Counted from the stretch's first letter, positions 38,214 through 48,487 are shown. The stretch: DNA of 64,000 nt from Thermoanaerobaculia bacterium (GCA_030431255.1 JAUIJL010000003.1:372001-436000), one strand, 5' to 3'. Numbers and translations: made by a program. Notes: generated by a model not told the origin, from the letters alone.

Positions 38214-40811
38214 ATGGGCACACCTAAGAACAGCGGCAAGACCTCCGCATCGAAGAGCACCCGACGTAGCTCCAGAAACACATCATTGCGTCGGCCCCCC
38301 GACAAGGGGCTGCCTTTGGTGCGTCACCGACTTCGCCAGGCTTGGTTCGGCCTGCTGGAGGCCCGGGGATTTTGGATCGGGCTTTTCGTCGTCGTCGGCA
38401 CGTGGATGTTTTTGCCCCAGGGAATGATCTTCGAGCCCAGGATCGAGCCCGGTACCATCGCTCCCAGAACGTGGATCGCCGACCGCGATCTTCAAGTGAC
38501 CGACGAAGCAGCCACCCAATCGCTGCAAGAAAGGGCTTCTCAGGAAGTTCTACCGGTTTACGACAACGATCGAAGCTTGCAGGCGGACCGACGTCGTCAG
38601 TTGGCGGCCTTATTCGCCCGCGGTCGTGAGCTACTGCAAGCGGATGCGGAAAAACTCGAGAGCGACACGAAGCCCCGCCGGGACGAAACCCTGGAGGCCG
38701 ACGGCCAGGCCAGCGGCTTGCAGCAGCGACTTGCGGAAGCCAGCTCGCTCAAGCTCAATGACGATCAGTTGCAGCTGATTGTTAGGGACGGATTTTCCAG
38801 CGAGCTCGAGGATCGTTTGGGTAGCCTGTTGGCGAGAATCTTGCGCCAAGGCGTCGTGGCGGATAAGGAGCTTTTGCTCGAGCACCGAGTCCGGGGCATC
38901 ACGGTTCGGGAGCTTCCCTCCGGCAGGGAATCGAAGGAATTGGATCTCTTCCGATTCCTCGACTATCCCGACCAAGTTCGGGAGGCGATCGACGACGATT
39001 TTCGGGCCTGGGGTGGCTCGAGCGCCGCTCAGCGAAAAGCTATGGCCGAGCTGATTCTGGCCAATGTCGCGCCCAATCTGAATTTCAACAACAGCGAAAC
39101 CCTCAATCGAAGACGGCAAGCCGCTGATTCCGTGGGATCCGTGACCCACACCTTCGGTAAGGGCGAGGTGATCGTGCGGCGGGGTGGTCGCATCGACGCC
39201 CTGCAAGCGCGTGCCTTGCGATTGCAGGCCGGTGAGCAGGACGTTGTCGCTCTGTTGTTGACGGTCATCGGAAACCTCTTGCTGCTGGGATCGGTCGCCT
39301 TCTTGATTTGGTTGGCCCTGGGGGGAGATCGACCTACGGATCGAAGCCGGGAAAGGATGCTGGGGGAGTGTTTGTTGCTGCTGACCCTGGCGCTGACCGG
39401 TGCCCAATTCGGAAATTTCGTGGCCGATGCCCTGGCTGGTGCCATTGAACGAGAGCCTTTCAACGCTGCGACCGGCTACGCTCTGGCCCTGCCGTATGCC
39501 GCGCCCGCGTTGATCGCAGTGTTGCTATACGGGCGAAATATCGCCTTGGTGATTTCCCTTTGCTTTTCGATCGTCGTGGGACATATGGTGGGCACGGACG
39601 CCCAGTGGAATACAGTCGTTTATGGCTTGGCGAGCTCTTTCGCGGCTATCTTCGCCCTCGGCAACGCCCATTTCGGACAGCGCAGCATGATGACCCGCGC
39701 GGCATGGGTGGTCGGTGTGGTCAATGTGATCAGCGCGTTGGCCCTGGTCGCCATGCAGGGGGGAATCGACGGTGGCGCGCCGGCTCTGGGGTTCCAGCTC
39801 CTATGCGGCTTGATCGGTGGGTTCCTCTCGGCGGCGGTCACGAGCTTCTTGGTGCCTATTTTCGAGTCTTTGCTGCGGGTTACCACCTCGATCAAGCTGA
39901 TCGAGCTGGCCAATCCGAATTTGCCCCTCTTACGGCGCTTGGCATTTGAAGCCCCGGGAACCTTTCAGCATTCGTTGGCGGTCGCCAACCTTTCGAAAGC
40001 CGGAGTGGAGGCGGTGGACGGGGATTCCGTGCTCATCCACACTGCGGCCCTCTACCACGACATCGGCAAGCTGGTCCGCCCTCAATACTTCATCGAGAAC
40101 CAACAGCTGGGGGGCAATCCCCACGACAAGATCCAGCCATCCATGTCGGCCTTGATCTTGATCAACCATGTCAAGGAGGGATTGGAGCTGGGAGAAAAAT
40201 ACGCTCTGCCGGCCCCGATCCTCGATTCCATCGAGCAGCATCACGGCACACGGTTGATCAAATATTTCTACAGCCGTGCGAAAGAGCGATGCGATCCCGA
40301 TACCGACGAGATTCGCGAGGACGAGTTCCGTTACCCCGGGCCCAAGCCCCAGAGCAAAGAGATGGGTGTCTTGATGCTGGCGGATGCCGTCGAGGCCGCC
40401 AGTCGAACCCTTGTCGAGCCCAGCACCCAAAAAATTCGCGCCGTGCTCAGGGCGGTTTTCGATGATTGTTTGAACGATGGCCAGCTCGACCAGACCGACC
40501 TGACCCTCGGGGACCTCAAACGGGTGGAAGAGGCTTTCCACCGAATTTTGACCAACATCTACCATCGGCGAATCGAATACCCGGGATTCCAATTCAATCG
40601 GCGGCCGCGTTCCGACGAGTCACGGACCTCGATCACTCGACCGCAGATGCCAGTCCGCTCCGACGAGGCAAAAGACTCGGACGGCCCCGAATCGGAGGGT
40701 CGGAAAGGCAAGCCCCAAAACACTGGCGGCAATGCCAAGGGCGATAAGGAGCGAGCAGGCAAAAAAGAGCCTACGCCAGCCGAGCCGATTTCCGCTAAGA
40801 TAGGCCGGTGA
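38214..40811 (+). CDS. pgpH: 7TM-HD cyclic-di-AMP phosphodiesterase (PgpH-type)
   Basis: 865 aa. Membrane enzyme that hydrolyses c-di-AMP to pApA in characterised relatives. A transmembrane helix at about 52-72 leads into an extracytoplasmic 7TMR-HDED domain (about 75-355). A cluster of seven helices follows (from VVALLLTVIGNLLLLGSVAF), then a cytoplasmic HD domain (about 575-780): GTFQHSLAVANLSKAGVEAV, HTAALYHDIGKLVRPQYFIE with HD at 615-616, and a downstream LDSIEQHHGTRLIKYFYSRA. The last 70 residues are basic and Pro-rich (RKGKPQNTGGNAKGDKERAG), unlike most members. Lies between phoH and ybeY, as in many bacteria. Confidence 0.93.
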   Translation: MGTPKNSGKTSASKSTRRSSRNTSLRRPPDKGLPLVRHRLRQAWFGLLEARGFWIGLFVVVGTWMFLPQGMIFEPRIEPGTIAPRTWIADRDLQVTDEAATQSLQERASQEVLPVYDNDRSLQADRRRQLAALFARGRELLQADAEKLESDTKPRRDETLEADGQASGLQQRLAEASSLKLNDDQLQLIVRDGFSSELEDRLGSLLARILRQGVVADKELLLEHRVRGITVRELPSGRESKELDLFRFLDYPDQVREAIDDDFRAWGGSSAAQRKAMAELILANVAPNLNFNNSETLNRRRQAADSVGSVTHTFGKGEVIVRRGGRIDALQARALRLQAGEQDVVALLLTVIGNLLLLGSVAFLIWLALGGDRPTDRSRERMLGECLLLLTLALTGAQFGNFVADALAGAIEREPFNAATGYALALPYAAPALIAVLLYGRNIALVISLCFSIVVGHMVGTDAQWNTVVYGLASSFAAIFALGNAHFGQRSMMTRAAWVVGVVNVISALALVAMQGGIDGGAPALGFQLLCGLIGGFLSAAVTSFLVPIFESLLRVTTSIKLIELANPNLPLLRRLAFEAPGTFQHSLAVANLSKAGVEAVDGDSVLIHTAALYHDIGKLVRPQYFIENQQLGGNPHDKIQPSMSALILINHVKEGLELGEKYALPAPILDSIEQHHGTRLIKYFYSRAKERCDPDTDEIREDEFRYPGPKPQSKEMGVLMLADAVEAASRTLVEPSTQKIRAVLRAVFDDCLNDGQLDQTDLTLGDLKRVEEAFHRILTNIYHRRIEYPGFQFNRRPRSDESRTSITRPQMPVRSDEAKDSDGPESEGRKGKPQNTGGNAKGDKERAGKKEPTPAEPISAKIGR

Positions 40812-40865
40812 CCTCGACTCGTACGCTTTATCCGCGCGCTACCTTCCGTCAACCCACTGCTCACC

Positions 40866-41438
40866 TTGAATGACTCCGACCCTGCCCCTAGATTGACCAC
40901 CCCGCGGCCGAGCGATCTCGGGTGCGAGCTTCAGCTGCAAAACCCTTGCAGTTATAAAGAAGCGTCCGCCCGCCGGATTCGACCCTGGTTGGCCCCTATC
41001 GTCGAGGATTTGGCTCCCAACGCCGGCGGTCTATCCATTCGTTTCGTCAGTGATCGAGAAATGCGGCGTATCAGCCGTGAATTTCGCGGTAAAGATACCA
41101 CCACAGATGTGCTGTCGTTCGTCGGAGATTTCGCTCCGATACCTTCAAATGGCAGCGGAACTGACGAGGGTGATGAGCCAGTCGCGTTTGCCCAGCCAGT
41201 GGTCGACGGACCCGAGCCTGACGCAGGTCCCTATTTGGGCGATATCGTGATCTCGGTGCCGACCGCGCGGCGCCAGGCGGAGCAAAGAGGTCATGCCGTG
41301 GAGCGCGAGCTCAAGATCCTCCTATTGCACGGTTTGCTCCATTGCCTCGGCTACGACCATGAAACCGATGATGGAACCATGGAACGGGTCGAAGCGGAGC
41401 TACGAACTAAATACGGCATCAGCGCCGGGGAGGGGTAG
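40866..41438 (+). CDS. ybeY: Endoribonuclease YbeY, rRNA maturation factor
   Basis: 190 aa as modelled. Single-strand RNase needed for 16S rRNA 3'-end maturation and 70S quality control. The zinc motif HGLLHCLGYDH (H-x3-H-x5-H) and FRGKDTTTDVLSF are clear. Between the latter and YLGDIVIS there is an acidic insertion of about 35 residues that is short or missing in typical YbeY. The start is unsure: TTG 40866 begins the frame, and TTG 40892 is another option; no strong ribosome-binding site decides. The stop TAG shares a base with the next gene's GTG. Confidence 0.88.
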   Translation: MNDSDPAPRLTTPRPSDLGCELQLQNPCSYKEASARRIRPWLAPIVEDLAPNAGGLSIRFVSDREMRRISREFRGKDTTTDVLSFVGDFAPIPSNGSGTDEGDEPVAFAQPVVDGPEPDAGPYLGDIVISVPTARRQAEQRGHAVERELKILLLHGLLHCLGYDHETDDGTMERVEAELRTKYGISAGEG

Positions 41439-42727
41439 TGGCGGCTCTTCAAGCTTGGTGGATGGTCTCGACTGCGGTGATCATGACGATTTCGGCGCTC
41501 AGCGCCGTGGTTTCCGCTCTCTTCGAGCGCGGGGGACACATCAGGATCCGCCATTGGGCGAAGCAGGCCGGCGGATCGGTCAGCACCCTCTACGCTTCCC
41601 GCACCCATTTCGAGGCTTTCCGCTATTTGCTGACCCTTCTGTCGCGCTTCCTGCTGCTGGCAGTTTTGCTGTTGCTTTGGAACGGGCAGTCCGGTCCTAC
41701 CTCAGAAAGGTCGGGGCTTTCGGTCTCTCTGATCCCCCTCCTGGTCATGATCGGATATCTGCTCACTACGGAGTGGTTGACGCGATACCTTTCGAGGCGC
41801 CATGCCGAACGGTCTTTGGCGATTCTCACTCCGGTTTATCGCAGCCTGTATTTCTTGTTCCGGCCGCTGATTTGGACCCTGGCTCCAGTGGTGCGTTTCG
41901 CTGAAAAAGCCCAATACGAGGAAGATGAGGACGAAGCTTCCGAGCACGAAATCGATGCGTATATCGATGTCGGACGGAGGGAAGGCATCCTGGAGCCCAA
42001 AGAGGGGGAGATGGTGCGCTCCGTGGTGGATTTCGGGGATACCCAGGTCCGCAGCGTCATGACTCCCAGGGTTGAGATCAACAGTGCCTCGGCGGACGCA
42101 AGCTTGGAAGAGCTCGCCAATCGGTTCTTCGAAACCAAGAACTCGCGGCTCCCCCTTTTCCGCGGATCGATCGACGATATCGTCGGCATTCTGCATATCC
42201 GTGATTTATTCGAAGCCATGCATTCGGGACGGAGCGAGCTGCTGGTGGATGAGATCTGCCAACAGCCCTTTTATGTTCCTGAAAGCAAACCGCTGCATGC
42301 TTCACTGGAGGAGCTGCAGGCGAGAAGACAGCAAATGGCGATCGTTGTCGACGAATACGGTGGGGTGGCTGGATTGGTCACGGTGGAGGATTTGGTCGAG
42401 GAAATTGTCGGCGACATTCGCGACGAGCACGAAGATCACGAAGGCCATGAGACCCTGGCTGACGGCAGATGGCGCCTCAGCGGTCGAGCCTATTTGGAGG
42501 ATTTCAAGGAGCTCGTCGGGCTGGAGATCGACATAGATGATCTGCCCTATGAGACCTTGTCCGGCCTGATCTGCGGACAGCTCGGATATGTGCCCAAGGT
42601 GGGCGAGCGTTTGAGCTATTTGGGTTTGGAGCTCTTGGTGGAAGAAGCCGACGACAGACGGGTGACCCAAGTCGCCGTCGCCAGAGGTCCGATCACCAAG
42701 TCCTTTACCGCCATGGTGGAATCTTGA
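41438..42727 (+). CDS. CorC/HlyC-family CBS-domain protein (putative ion transporter)
   Basis: 429 aa. The N-terminal 150 residues hold a membrane region with about four helices (WWMVSTAVIMTISALSAVVS, LLTLLSRFLLLAVLLLLW, LIPLLVMIGYLLTTEWL). Then come a CBS pair (SVMTPRVEINSASADASLEE to VDEYGGVAGLVTVEDLVEEI) and the C-terminal CorC_HlyC domain (GRAYLEDFKELVGLEIDI). Such proteins are tied to Mg2+ or Co2+ efflux. GTG start overlaps ybeY by one base. Twelve bases separate it from era. Confidence 0.9.
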   Translation: MAALQAWWMVSTAVIMTISALSAVVSALFERGGHIRIRHWAKQAGGSVSTLYASRTHFEAFRYLLTLLSRFLLLAVLLLLWNGQSGPTSERSGLSVSLIPLLVMIGYLLTTEWLTRYLSRRHAERSLAILTPVYRSLYFLFRPLIWTLAPVVRFAEKAQYEEDEDEASEHEIDAYIDVGRREGILEPKEGEMVRSVVDFGDTQVRSVMTPRVEINSASADASLEELANRFFETKNSRLPLFRGSIDDIVGILHIRDLFEAMHSGRSELLVDEICQQPFYVPESKPLHASLEELQARRQQMAIVVDEYGGVAGLVTVEDLVEEIVGDIRDEHEDHEGHETLADGRWRLSGRAYLEDFKELVGLEIDIDDLPYETLSGLICGQLGYVPKVGERLSYLGLELLVEEADDRRVTQVAVARGPITKSFTAMVES

Positions 42728-42739
42728 TCTAGGAATCCG

Positions 42740-43660
42740 ATGAAAGAATCTAGCGAGCAACCTCTGCGTTCGGGCACTGTGGCATTTGTCGGTCGTCCCA
42801 ATGCCGGCAAGTCGACCCTGATGAACCGTTTCTTACCGGAGAAGCTGGCCATCGTCTCGGCGAAACCTCAGACCACCAGGAACCGCCTGGTGGGCATCCT
42901 CTCCGAGGATCGGGGTCAGATGGTTTTTTACGATACTCCCGGGGTGCACAAACCCCAGCATCGTATGAACCGGGCGATGATCAAGGCCGCTCAGGAAGCC
43001 CTCAACGAGGCTGATGTGATCTGTTTGTTGGTGGACGCCGGCCAACCCTTCGGCGGCGGTGACGAATTCATGCTCTCTTGGATAGGCGATTCCGAAACGC
43101 CCAAGATTTTGCTGCTCAACAAGATCGACCGGGTCGAAAAGGCCAAGCTCTTGCCCCGGATAGCTCGTTATGCGGATACTGGTCTCTTCGAGGAAATCAT
43201 TCCGATCTCGGCCCTCAAAGCAGATGGCACAGACATCGTGCTCGATACCCTTTGGCGCTATCTTCCCGAAGGCCCCGGGGCCTATGATCCAGAGCTTCTC
43301 ACCGTGCATCCCGAGCGTTTTCTGGTCTCGGAACGGATTCGAGAAAAAGTTCTCGCCCAAACCGGAGACGAGCTCCCCTTTGCCACCGCGGTGGTGATTG
43401 AAGGCTGGGAGGAAAAAGGGGATCTGGTGGTGATTCACGCCTCGATACTGGCGGAACGAGACGGCCAGAAGAAGATCTTGGTGGGCACCGGCGGTCAACG
43501 GATCAAAGCGATTGGGGCGGCGGCCCGCAGCGATTTGGAAGCCTACCTGAGCTGCCGTGTCTACTTGGACCTAAAGGTTAGGGTAGAGCGCAACTGGCGT
43601 GAAAACCGCAGAATTTTGACCGAGCTGGAACGCGACGTCTATTCCGCCGGTTTGACCTGA
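42740..43660 (+). CDS. era: GTPase Era
   Basis: 306 aa. Essential GTPase that binds the 3' end of 16S rRNA in 30S assembly. G1 GRPNAGKST, G2/G3 region KPQTTRNRLVGILSE and DTPGVHKPQHRMNRA, G4 NKIDR, and a C-terminal KH domain (IVGTGGQRIKAIG-like: LVGTGGQRIKAIGAAARSDL). Ends the phoH-pgpH-ybeY-corC-era run; 13 bases then separate it from the opposing sensor gene. Confidence 0.96.
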   Translation: MKESSEQPLRSGTVAFVGRPNAGKSTLMNRFLPEKLAIVSAKPQTTRNRLVGILSEDRGQMVFYDTPGVHKPQHRMNRAMIKAAQEALNEADVICLLVDAGQPFGGGDEFMLSWIGDSETPKILLLNKIDRVEKAKLLPRIARYADTGLFEEIIPISALKADGTDIVLDTLWRYLPEGPGAYDPELLTVHPERFLVSERIREKVLAQTGDELPFATAVVIEGWEEKGDLVVIHASILAERDGQKKILVGTGGQRIKAIGAAARSDLEAYLSCRVYLDLKVRVERNWRENRRILTELERDVYSAGLT

Positions 43661-43673
43661 CCGTACTCAGCCG

Positions 43674-46600
43674 TCATCGGTGAGATGGATGTCCCTTCAC
43701 GGCCGAGAGGGCGACCAGGGCTTGCTCGACTTCTTGGTGCAGCCTTTTCAGGATTGGAATAGCTTTTCGTCTGGCGGATTCCGGATCCTGGGTGGTCCGA
43801 GCGAGTTGCTCCAATGAGCTGCAGGTCTCGGAAACAGTGTCCGCACCGAGGGTGGAGCTCGAATTCTTAAGGCTGTGGGCGACCCGGCGCCAGCTGTACA
43901 AATCCGCCTCGTGCACCGCCCGCTGAAGCTCTTTGAGCTGTCCGGGAACCGTGTCCAAGAAGAGTGAAATCACCTGCGCGGCGAGGGATTCCCTATCGCC
44001 ATGGTCGTCGAGCTGTCGAATCAGGTCCAGCTTGCGCAGGTTGAGGGCTCCGCGGACCTCCTTGGGCTGCTCGACCGGGGTAGCGGGCTGATCCGAGAAC
44101 GGCGTTTGTCGGCGGAGCTGTGCACGCCTTCTGCCCTCGGCGGTCGTCGGCAACCATTGCTCGATTTTGTCTTGCAGGTCCTCAATACGAAACGGCTTGG
44201 CCAGCAAATCGTCCATGCCCGCTGTGATGCACATCTTGCGCTCATCCTCGCTGGCTAAACCGGTGAGCGCGATCACCGCCGGCTGATCCTCGGCGGGAAG
44301 GGTGCTCCTCAGGCGCCGAGTCGCTTCGGTGCCATCCATTTTCGGCATGCGGATGTCCATCAATACCATCGGGTAGGTGTGCTCGGCGAAGGCCTCCAAC
44401 ACCAGGCTGCCGTTGGGAACCACGTCGGCTTGGTAGCCCAATCGTTCGAGCATCCGCCGTGCGACCATTTGATTCGAGGGGTTGTCCTCGGCAATCAAAA
44501 TTCGAGCATCAAATTCCCGCTGCGGTCTCTTCGATGGCGGCGCGTCTCCTGTGACGCCCGTCTGGGCTCGGCCGGCGGCGCCCCCACGCTCCGGCTCGCC
44601 GTAGACGAAGCTCAGGTTGAGATGCTCGGCCATTTTTTCGAATAGAACGTTCTCATGGTAGGGCTTGGTGACGACGTCGTCGCAGCCCGCTTCCAAGATT
44701 CCCCGCTGGTCGTCCTCAAATGCCGAAGCGGTCAGGGCCAGAATCGTCGTCCGACCCGTGACCAGCTTCGCTTCCTCTCTGCGGATGTTCCGAGTGGCTT
44801 CATAACCGTCCATCACCGGCATGCGCATGTCCATCCAGATCAAGCTCGGTCGCCACTCCCGCCAGCGCTCCACGGCTTCTAGGCCGTTCCTGGCGGTGCG
44901 GACGGGGAATCCGACGCCTTCGAACAATCTTTTGAGCACAGCGCGGTTTTCCGTGTTGTCGTCGGTGATGAGAATCTTGGGCGGTTTTTCCTCGAGACCG
45001 AGGGCCACCACTCGACGATCTTCTTTCTTGGCCAGCTCGGGATCCGCGGTGGGCAAGGGGAGGGCAAAGGCGAAAGTGGATCCCTCGCCCGGCCGGCTAT
45101 CGACCCTGAGGGTGCCACCCATCAGCTCTACAAGCCGTTCGCTAATGGCAAGGCCCAGGCCGGTGCCTTCTTTTTCGGCCCGCCCTGCCGCGGTTTGTTG
45201 AAACGGCTCGAAGAGCTCGCCGAGCTCGTTTTCCGGAATACCGACCCCGGTATCGATGACCGCAAAATCGATCAGATGGGATTTCATGCCGACCTTCAAG
45301 GTGACGGCTCCGCGGTTCGTAAACTTCACCGCGTTTCCCATCAGATTCAGCAGCACTTGGATCAGACGTCCGCTGTCACCTTCGACCGCCTGAGGGACGG
45401 AGTCTTCGATCTCAATGCTCAGGTCCAGGGACTTTTCCTCGGCCTTAGGGCCGACCATCTCACCGACGTCTCGGCACAATCGATGGAGCAGGAAAGGCTC
45501 TCGGGCGAGCGTCAGGCGCCCGGCCTCGATTTTGGCCAGGGAGAGCACGTCGTTGATCAGTCTCAAGAGGTGATCACCGCTGCGCAGGATGACCTTTAGG
45601 CTCTCCCGATGGCCGGCGGTCAGCTGGGGGTCACGTTCCATGAGCTGGGCGAACCCCAGAACCGCGTTGAGGGGTGTCCTCAGCTCGTGGCTCATATTGG
45701 AGAGGAAGATGCTCTTCGCTTGATCTGCTTCCTGGGCCTTGCGTCTTTCCTCTAGAGCCTCCTCGAGCGACTTCAAGGCCCTCCTCTTGGCGTCGAGAGC
45801 CGACCCCTCGGAGGCCTTGAGCTGAAGCACGGTGTCTTTAAGCTCGCCGGTCCTGAGATCCACCAGCTGCCTGAGCTCTTCGCTGCGCCGTTCCAGGGCG
45901 CTGAGACGCCATCTCACACCGGTGTAAATCAACCCGGCACCAAAGGCGGCGTACAAACACCAAGCCCACCAAGTCTCCCAAGGCGCGTACTCCACAAAGA
46001 TCGGCACCTGCAGGCCGGTCTCGTTCCACACCCCTTCGCTGTTGGCGGCCTTGGCCCGAAATGTGTATGAGCCCGGGTCGAGATTGGTGTAGACCACCGG
46101 CCGGTTTTCCTCCAGCTCGAGCCAATCCTTATCGAAGCCTTCGAGCTTGTAGGAAAAGCGATTCTCTTCGGGGGCCCAAAAATCAAGCGCCGCCAAGCCG
46201 AAGCTGAGGGAGGAGTCTTCGTAGGAGAGCTGGATCGGAGTCTGTTTGGAAAGCTCCTTGGGCACCGGAACGGCCCGATTGCTGATTTCGAGATGGGCGA
46301 TCGCCATCGGAGGTGGCGGGGTTTTGAGCTCGAGGTTTTGGGGGAAGATTCGGTTGAATCCATTGATTCCGCCGAAAAACAGGGCGCCGTCACGGTCTTG
46401 GAAGTAGGCCCCGTAATTGAACTCCCAATCCTGAAGGCCGTGGCGCGGCTCGAAGTGTCTGAACGTCTCGGTTTCTGGATCGAAGCGGTGCAGGCCGCGG
46501 TTGGTGCTCAACCAGATGCCGCCATCGACATCGGAGAGGATGCCGTAGACCGTATTGTTGGGGAGGCCGTGGGCTTCGCTCCAAGAGCGAAACTCCGCTT

Positions 46601-48413
46601 TACCGGCTTCGAGGTCCAGGGATTCCAATCTGGCAAAACCGGCGCTCAGGGTGCCGATCCATAGCCGGCCGAGAGCATCCACGTGCAAGCAAGAGACGGA
46701 TTCCGCAGGCAACGAGCTCGGGTCGTCCGCGGAGTTGCGGAAGTGGGTCACCTTTCCGGTCTCGAGATTCAGATGGTCCAGGCCGGTGTTGTAAACCGCC
46801 AACCAAAGACTGTCGGGACCCGCTTCGGCAATCCTCGGGATGCGATCGGAACCCAAGCCGCTGCGCCCTGGTCCCATCCCGAAGACCCTGAAGGTCTCGG
46901 TCTCTGGGATGAATTGCGCCAAACCCCCGCCCGAGGTGCCGACGAATACGGTTCCGTCGCTGTTCTCGAAGAGGCTCATGATTTTGTTGTCCGGCAGGCT
47001 TCCCGGATGTTCGGAGTCGGGCAGGAAGACGGTGAAGGTTTCTGCGCCCGGAGGCAATAGGATCAATCCCTGCCTTTGGGTACCGACCCAGAGACGGCCC
47101 TCACGATCTCCCAGCAGGCTCATGACGCGAATGTCGCGAGGAAATCCAGGGAGGGTCCCCGGCTCTGGGAAAGGTCTCAGCTCATCGGTTGGGGCTCGTC
47201 GCCTCAACAAGCCCCCAAAGGTCCCGATCCAGAGGTCCTGGTCGGGAGTGCCGGCAAAGGCGTAGATGGAGGGCGCTCCGTCGGTTTGGTCTGCTGGATA
47301 TCGACCGAGAGCTAGGCTGGCGGGATGCCAACGATCCACTCCTCCCTTCAGGCTGCCGATCCACAACATACCCCCTTGATCTTCGAGCACCGAGTAGAGC
47401 TCGTTGTCGGACAAGCTGTGCGGGTCCGCGCTCCGCTCCCGATAGGCGTGAAATCCCCCGGTTTCGGGAAGAAATAGGTAGAGGCCGTTCGAGGTCACGA
47501 TCCACATCCGCCGACCGCGATCGAAGAAGATCTTATTGATCCGCATGCTGGACGAGGGCTCGTCCTCGAGACTCAGCCACTCGACCCGGTCGACATCGTC
47601 GACTCGCCCGACCCGCTGGCCGGCGGCAGCCCACAACTTTCCGTCCGGGTCCAAGGCCAAGGCGGTGATTCGACTCCGCTCAAACGGCCGCGCAACGCCG
47701 GCCACCGGGCGACCGGCAATCCACTGCACGCGACCGATACCGCCGAGGTGGGAGAACAGCACTTGACCTTCGGGATCTTTGACGAAGTGGTTGACCCGCT
47801 TCAGGGTCGCGGGCTCCTGCTGCCAAAAGGGCAGGGAGATCAAGGACCCGTCGAGGATATCCAGCAGAAATAGGCCGTTCATGCTGCCTATCCACAACTC
47901 GTGGTCGCTGTTCCACAAGGTTGCCAAAATCTCGCCGACATCTAACCGCTGACCGTCGGCCAGGGACTTGACCACATGGCGAAACTCACCGGTCTCTGGA
48001 TTGTAGGAGTCCACCGTGCCGGCGTCGGTGCCGATCCAGAGCCGGCCGCTGCGATCTTCGTTGATCGATTTGATGCGGTTGTCGGAGATCGAGGTCGGGT
48101 CGTCGGGGCGGTTTCGGAAGTGAAGGAATCTGGCGCCGTCCCAACGGTTTAGGCCGTCCTGGGTGCCGATCCACATGAATCCCGCCGAGTCTTGAAAAAT
48201 CGCATGAACAGAGGCTTGGGAGAGCCCTTCTTCCGTGCTGAGATTCTCGAAGCGGAGATAGGGAGCCTGAGCCGTGGCAGGAAACACATGGCAGCAAAGG
48301 GCCCACGCCCAAAAAAGACAGGGGAGTATGGGTGTCCTCTGATGGAGGACCGGCTGGCAGAGTATTTTTCGCATACCGACCGGCCGGATGGTACCACAGG
48401 AAGAGGAAACCAT
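43674..48413 (-). CDS. Hybrid two-component sensor: Reg_prop propeller, Y_Y_Y, HK, REC, REC, HPt
   Basis: 1579 aa. A hydrophobic signal at about 28-49 is followed by two-component-regulator propeller repeats from about 55 to 695 (recurring D-x-x-G-x-LWIGT blades such as RSGRLWIGTDAG and LGRLWIGTLSAG). Next come a Y_Y_Y domain (about 735-810, YKLEGFDKDWLELEENRP), a transmembrane helix (812-833) and a coiled coil. HisKA has its His near 909 in SHELRTPLNAVLGF; HATPase_c spans about 1010-1120. Two receiver domains carry acceptor Asp near 1194 (WMDMRMPVMDG) and 1352 (LMDIRMPKMDG). A histidine phosphotransfer domain has its His near 1512 (AHSLKNSS). There is no DNA-binding domain, so the phosphoryl group must leave to an unlinked regulator. 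ATG 48374 is an alternative start nearer the signal peptide. Confidence 0.93.
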   Translation of the reverse strand: MVSSSCGTIRPVGMRKILCQPVLHQRTPILPCLFWAWALCCHVFPATAQAPYLRFENLSTEEGLSQASVHAIFQDSAGFMWIGTQDGLNRWDGARFLHFRNRPDDPTSISDNRIKSINEDRSGRLWIGTDAGTVDSYNPETGEFRHVVKSLADGQRLDVGEILATLWNSDHELWIGSMNGLFLLDILDGSLISLPFWQQEPATLKRVNHFVKDPEGQVLFSHLGGIGRVQWIAGRPVAGVARPFERSRITALALDPDGKLWAAAGQRVGRVDDVDRVEWLSLEDEPSSSMRINKIFFDRGRRMWIVTSNGLYLFLPETGGFHAYRERSADPHSLSDNELYSVLEDQGGMLWIGSLKGGVDRWHPASLALGRYPADQTDGAPSIYAFAGTPDQDLWIGTFGGLLRRRAPTDELRPFPEPGTLPGFPRDIRVMSLLGDREGRLWVGTQRQGLILLPPGAETFTVFLPDSEHPGSLPDNKIMSLFENSDGTVFVGTSGGGLAQFIPETETFRVFGMGPGRSGLGSDRIPRIAEAGPDSLWLAVYNTGLDHLNLETGKVTHFRNSADDPSSLPAESVSCLHVDALGRLWIGTLSAGFARLESLDLEAGKAEFRSWSEAHGLPNNTVYGILSDVDGGIWLSTNRGLHRFDPETETFRHFEPRHGLQDWEFNYGAYFQDRDGALFFGGINGFNRIFPQNLELKTPPPPMAIAHLEISNRAVPVPKELSKQTPIQLSYEDSSLSFGLAALDFWAPEENRFSYKLEGFDKDWLELEENRPVVYTNLDPGSYTFRAKAANSEGVWNETGLQVPIFVEYAPWETWWAWCLYAAFGAGLIYTGVRWRLSALERRSEELRQLVDLRTGELKDTVLQLKASEGSALDAKRRALKSLEEALEERRKAQEADQAKSIFLSNMSHELRTPLNAVLGFAQLMERDPQLTAGHRESLKVILRSGDHLLRLINDVLSLAKIEAGRLTLAREPFLLHRLCRDVGEMVGPKAEEKSLDLSIEIEDSVPQAVEGDSGRLIQVLLNLMGNAVKFTNRGAVTLKVGMKSHLIDFAVIDTGVGIPENELGELFEPFQQTAAGRAEKEGTGLGLAISERLVELMGGTLRVDSRPGEGSTFAFALPLPTADPELAKKEDRRVVALGLEEKPPKILITDDNTENRAVLKRLFEGVGFPVRTARNGLEAVERWREWRPSLIWMDMRMPVMDGYEATRNIRREEAKLVTGRTTILALTASAFEDDQRGILEAGCDDVVTKPYHENVLFEKMAEHLNLSFVYGEPERGGAAGRAQTGVTGDAPPSKRPQREFDARILIAEDNPSNQMVARRMLERLGYQADVVPNGSLVLEAFAEHTYPMVLMDIRMPKMDGTEATRRLRSTLPAEDQPAVIALTGLASEDERKMCITAGMDDLLAKPFRIEDLQDKIEQWLPTTAEGRRRAQLRRQTPFSDQPATPVEQPKEVRGALNLRKLDLIRQLDDHGDRESLAAQVISLFLDTVPGQLKELQRAVHEADLYSWRRVAHSLKNSSSTLGADTVSETCSSLEQLARTTQDPESARRKAIPILKRLHQEVEQALVALSAVKGHPSHR

Positions 48414-48487
48414 TCGAGGCGGCTTATTACCGACCCCAACCGCGATGTATGTTCGAGAAATAGTCTAGATGCGATGGAATCGGCGAT

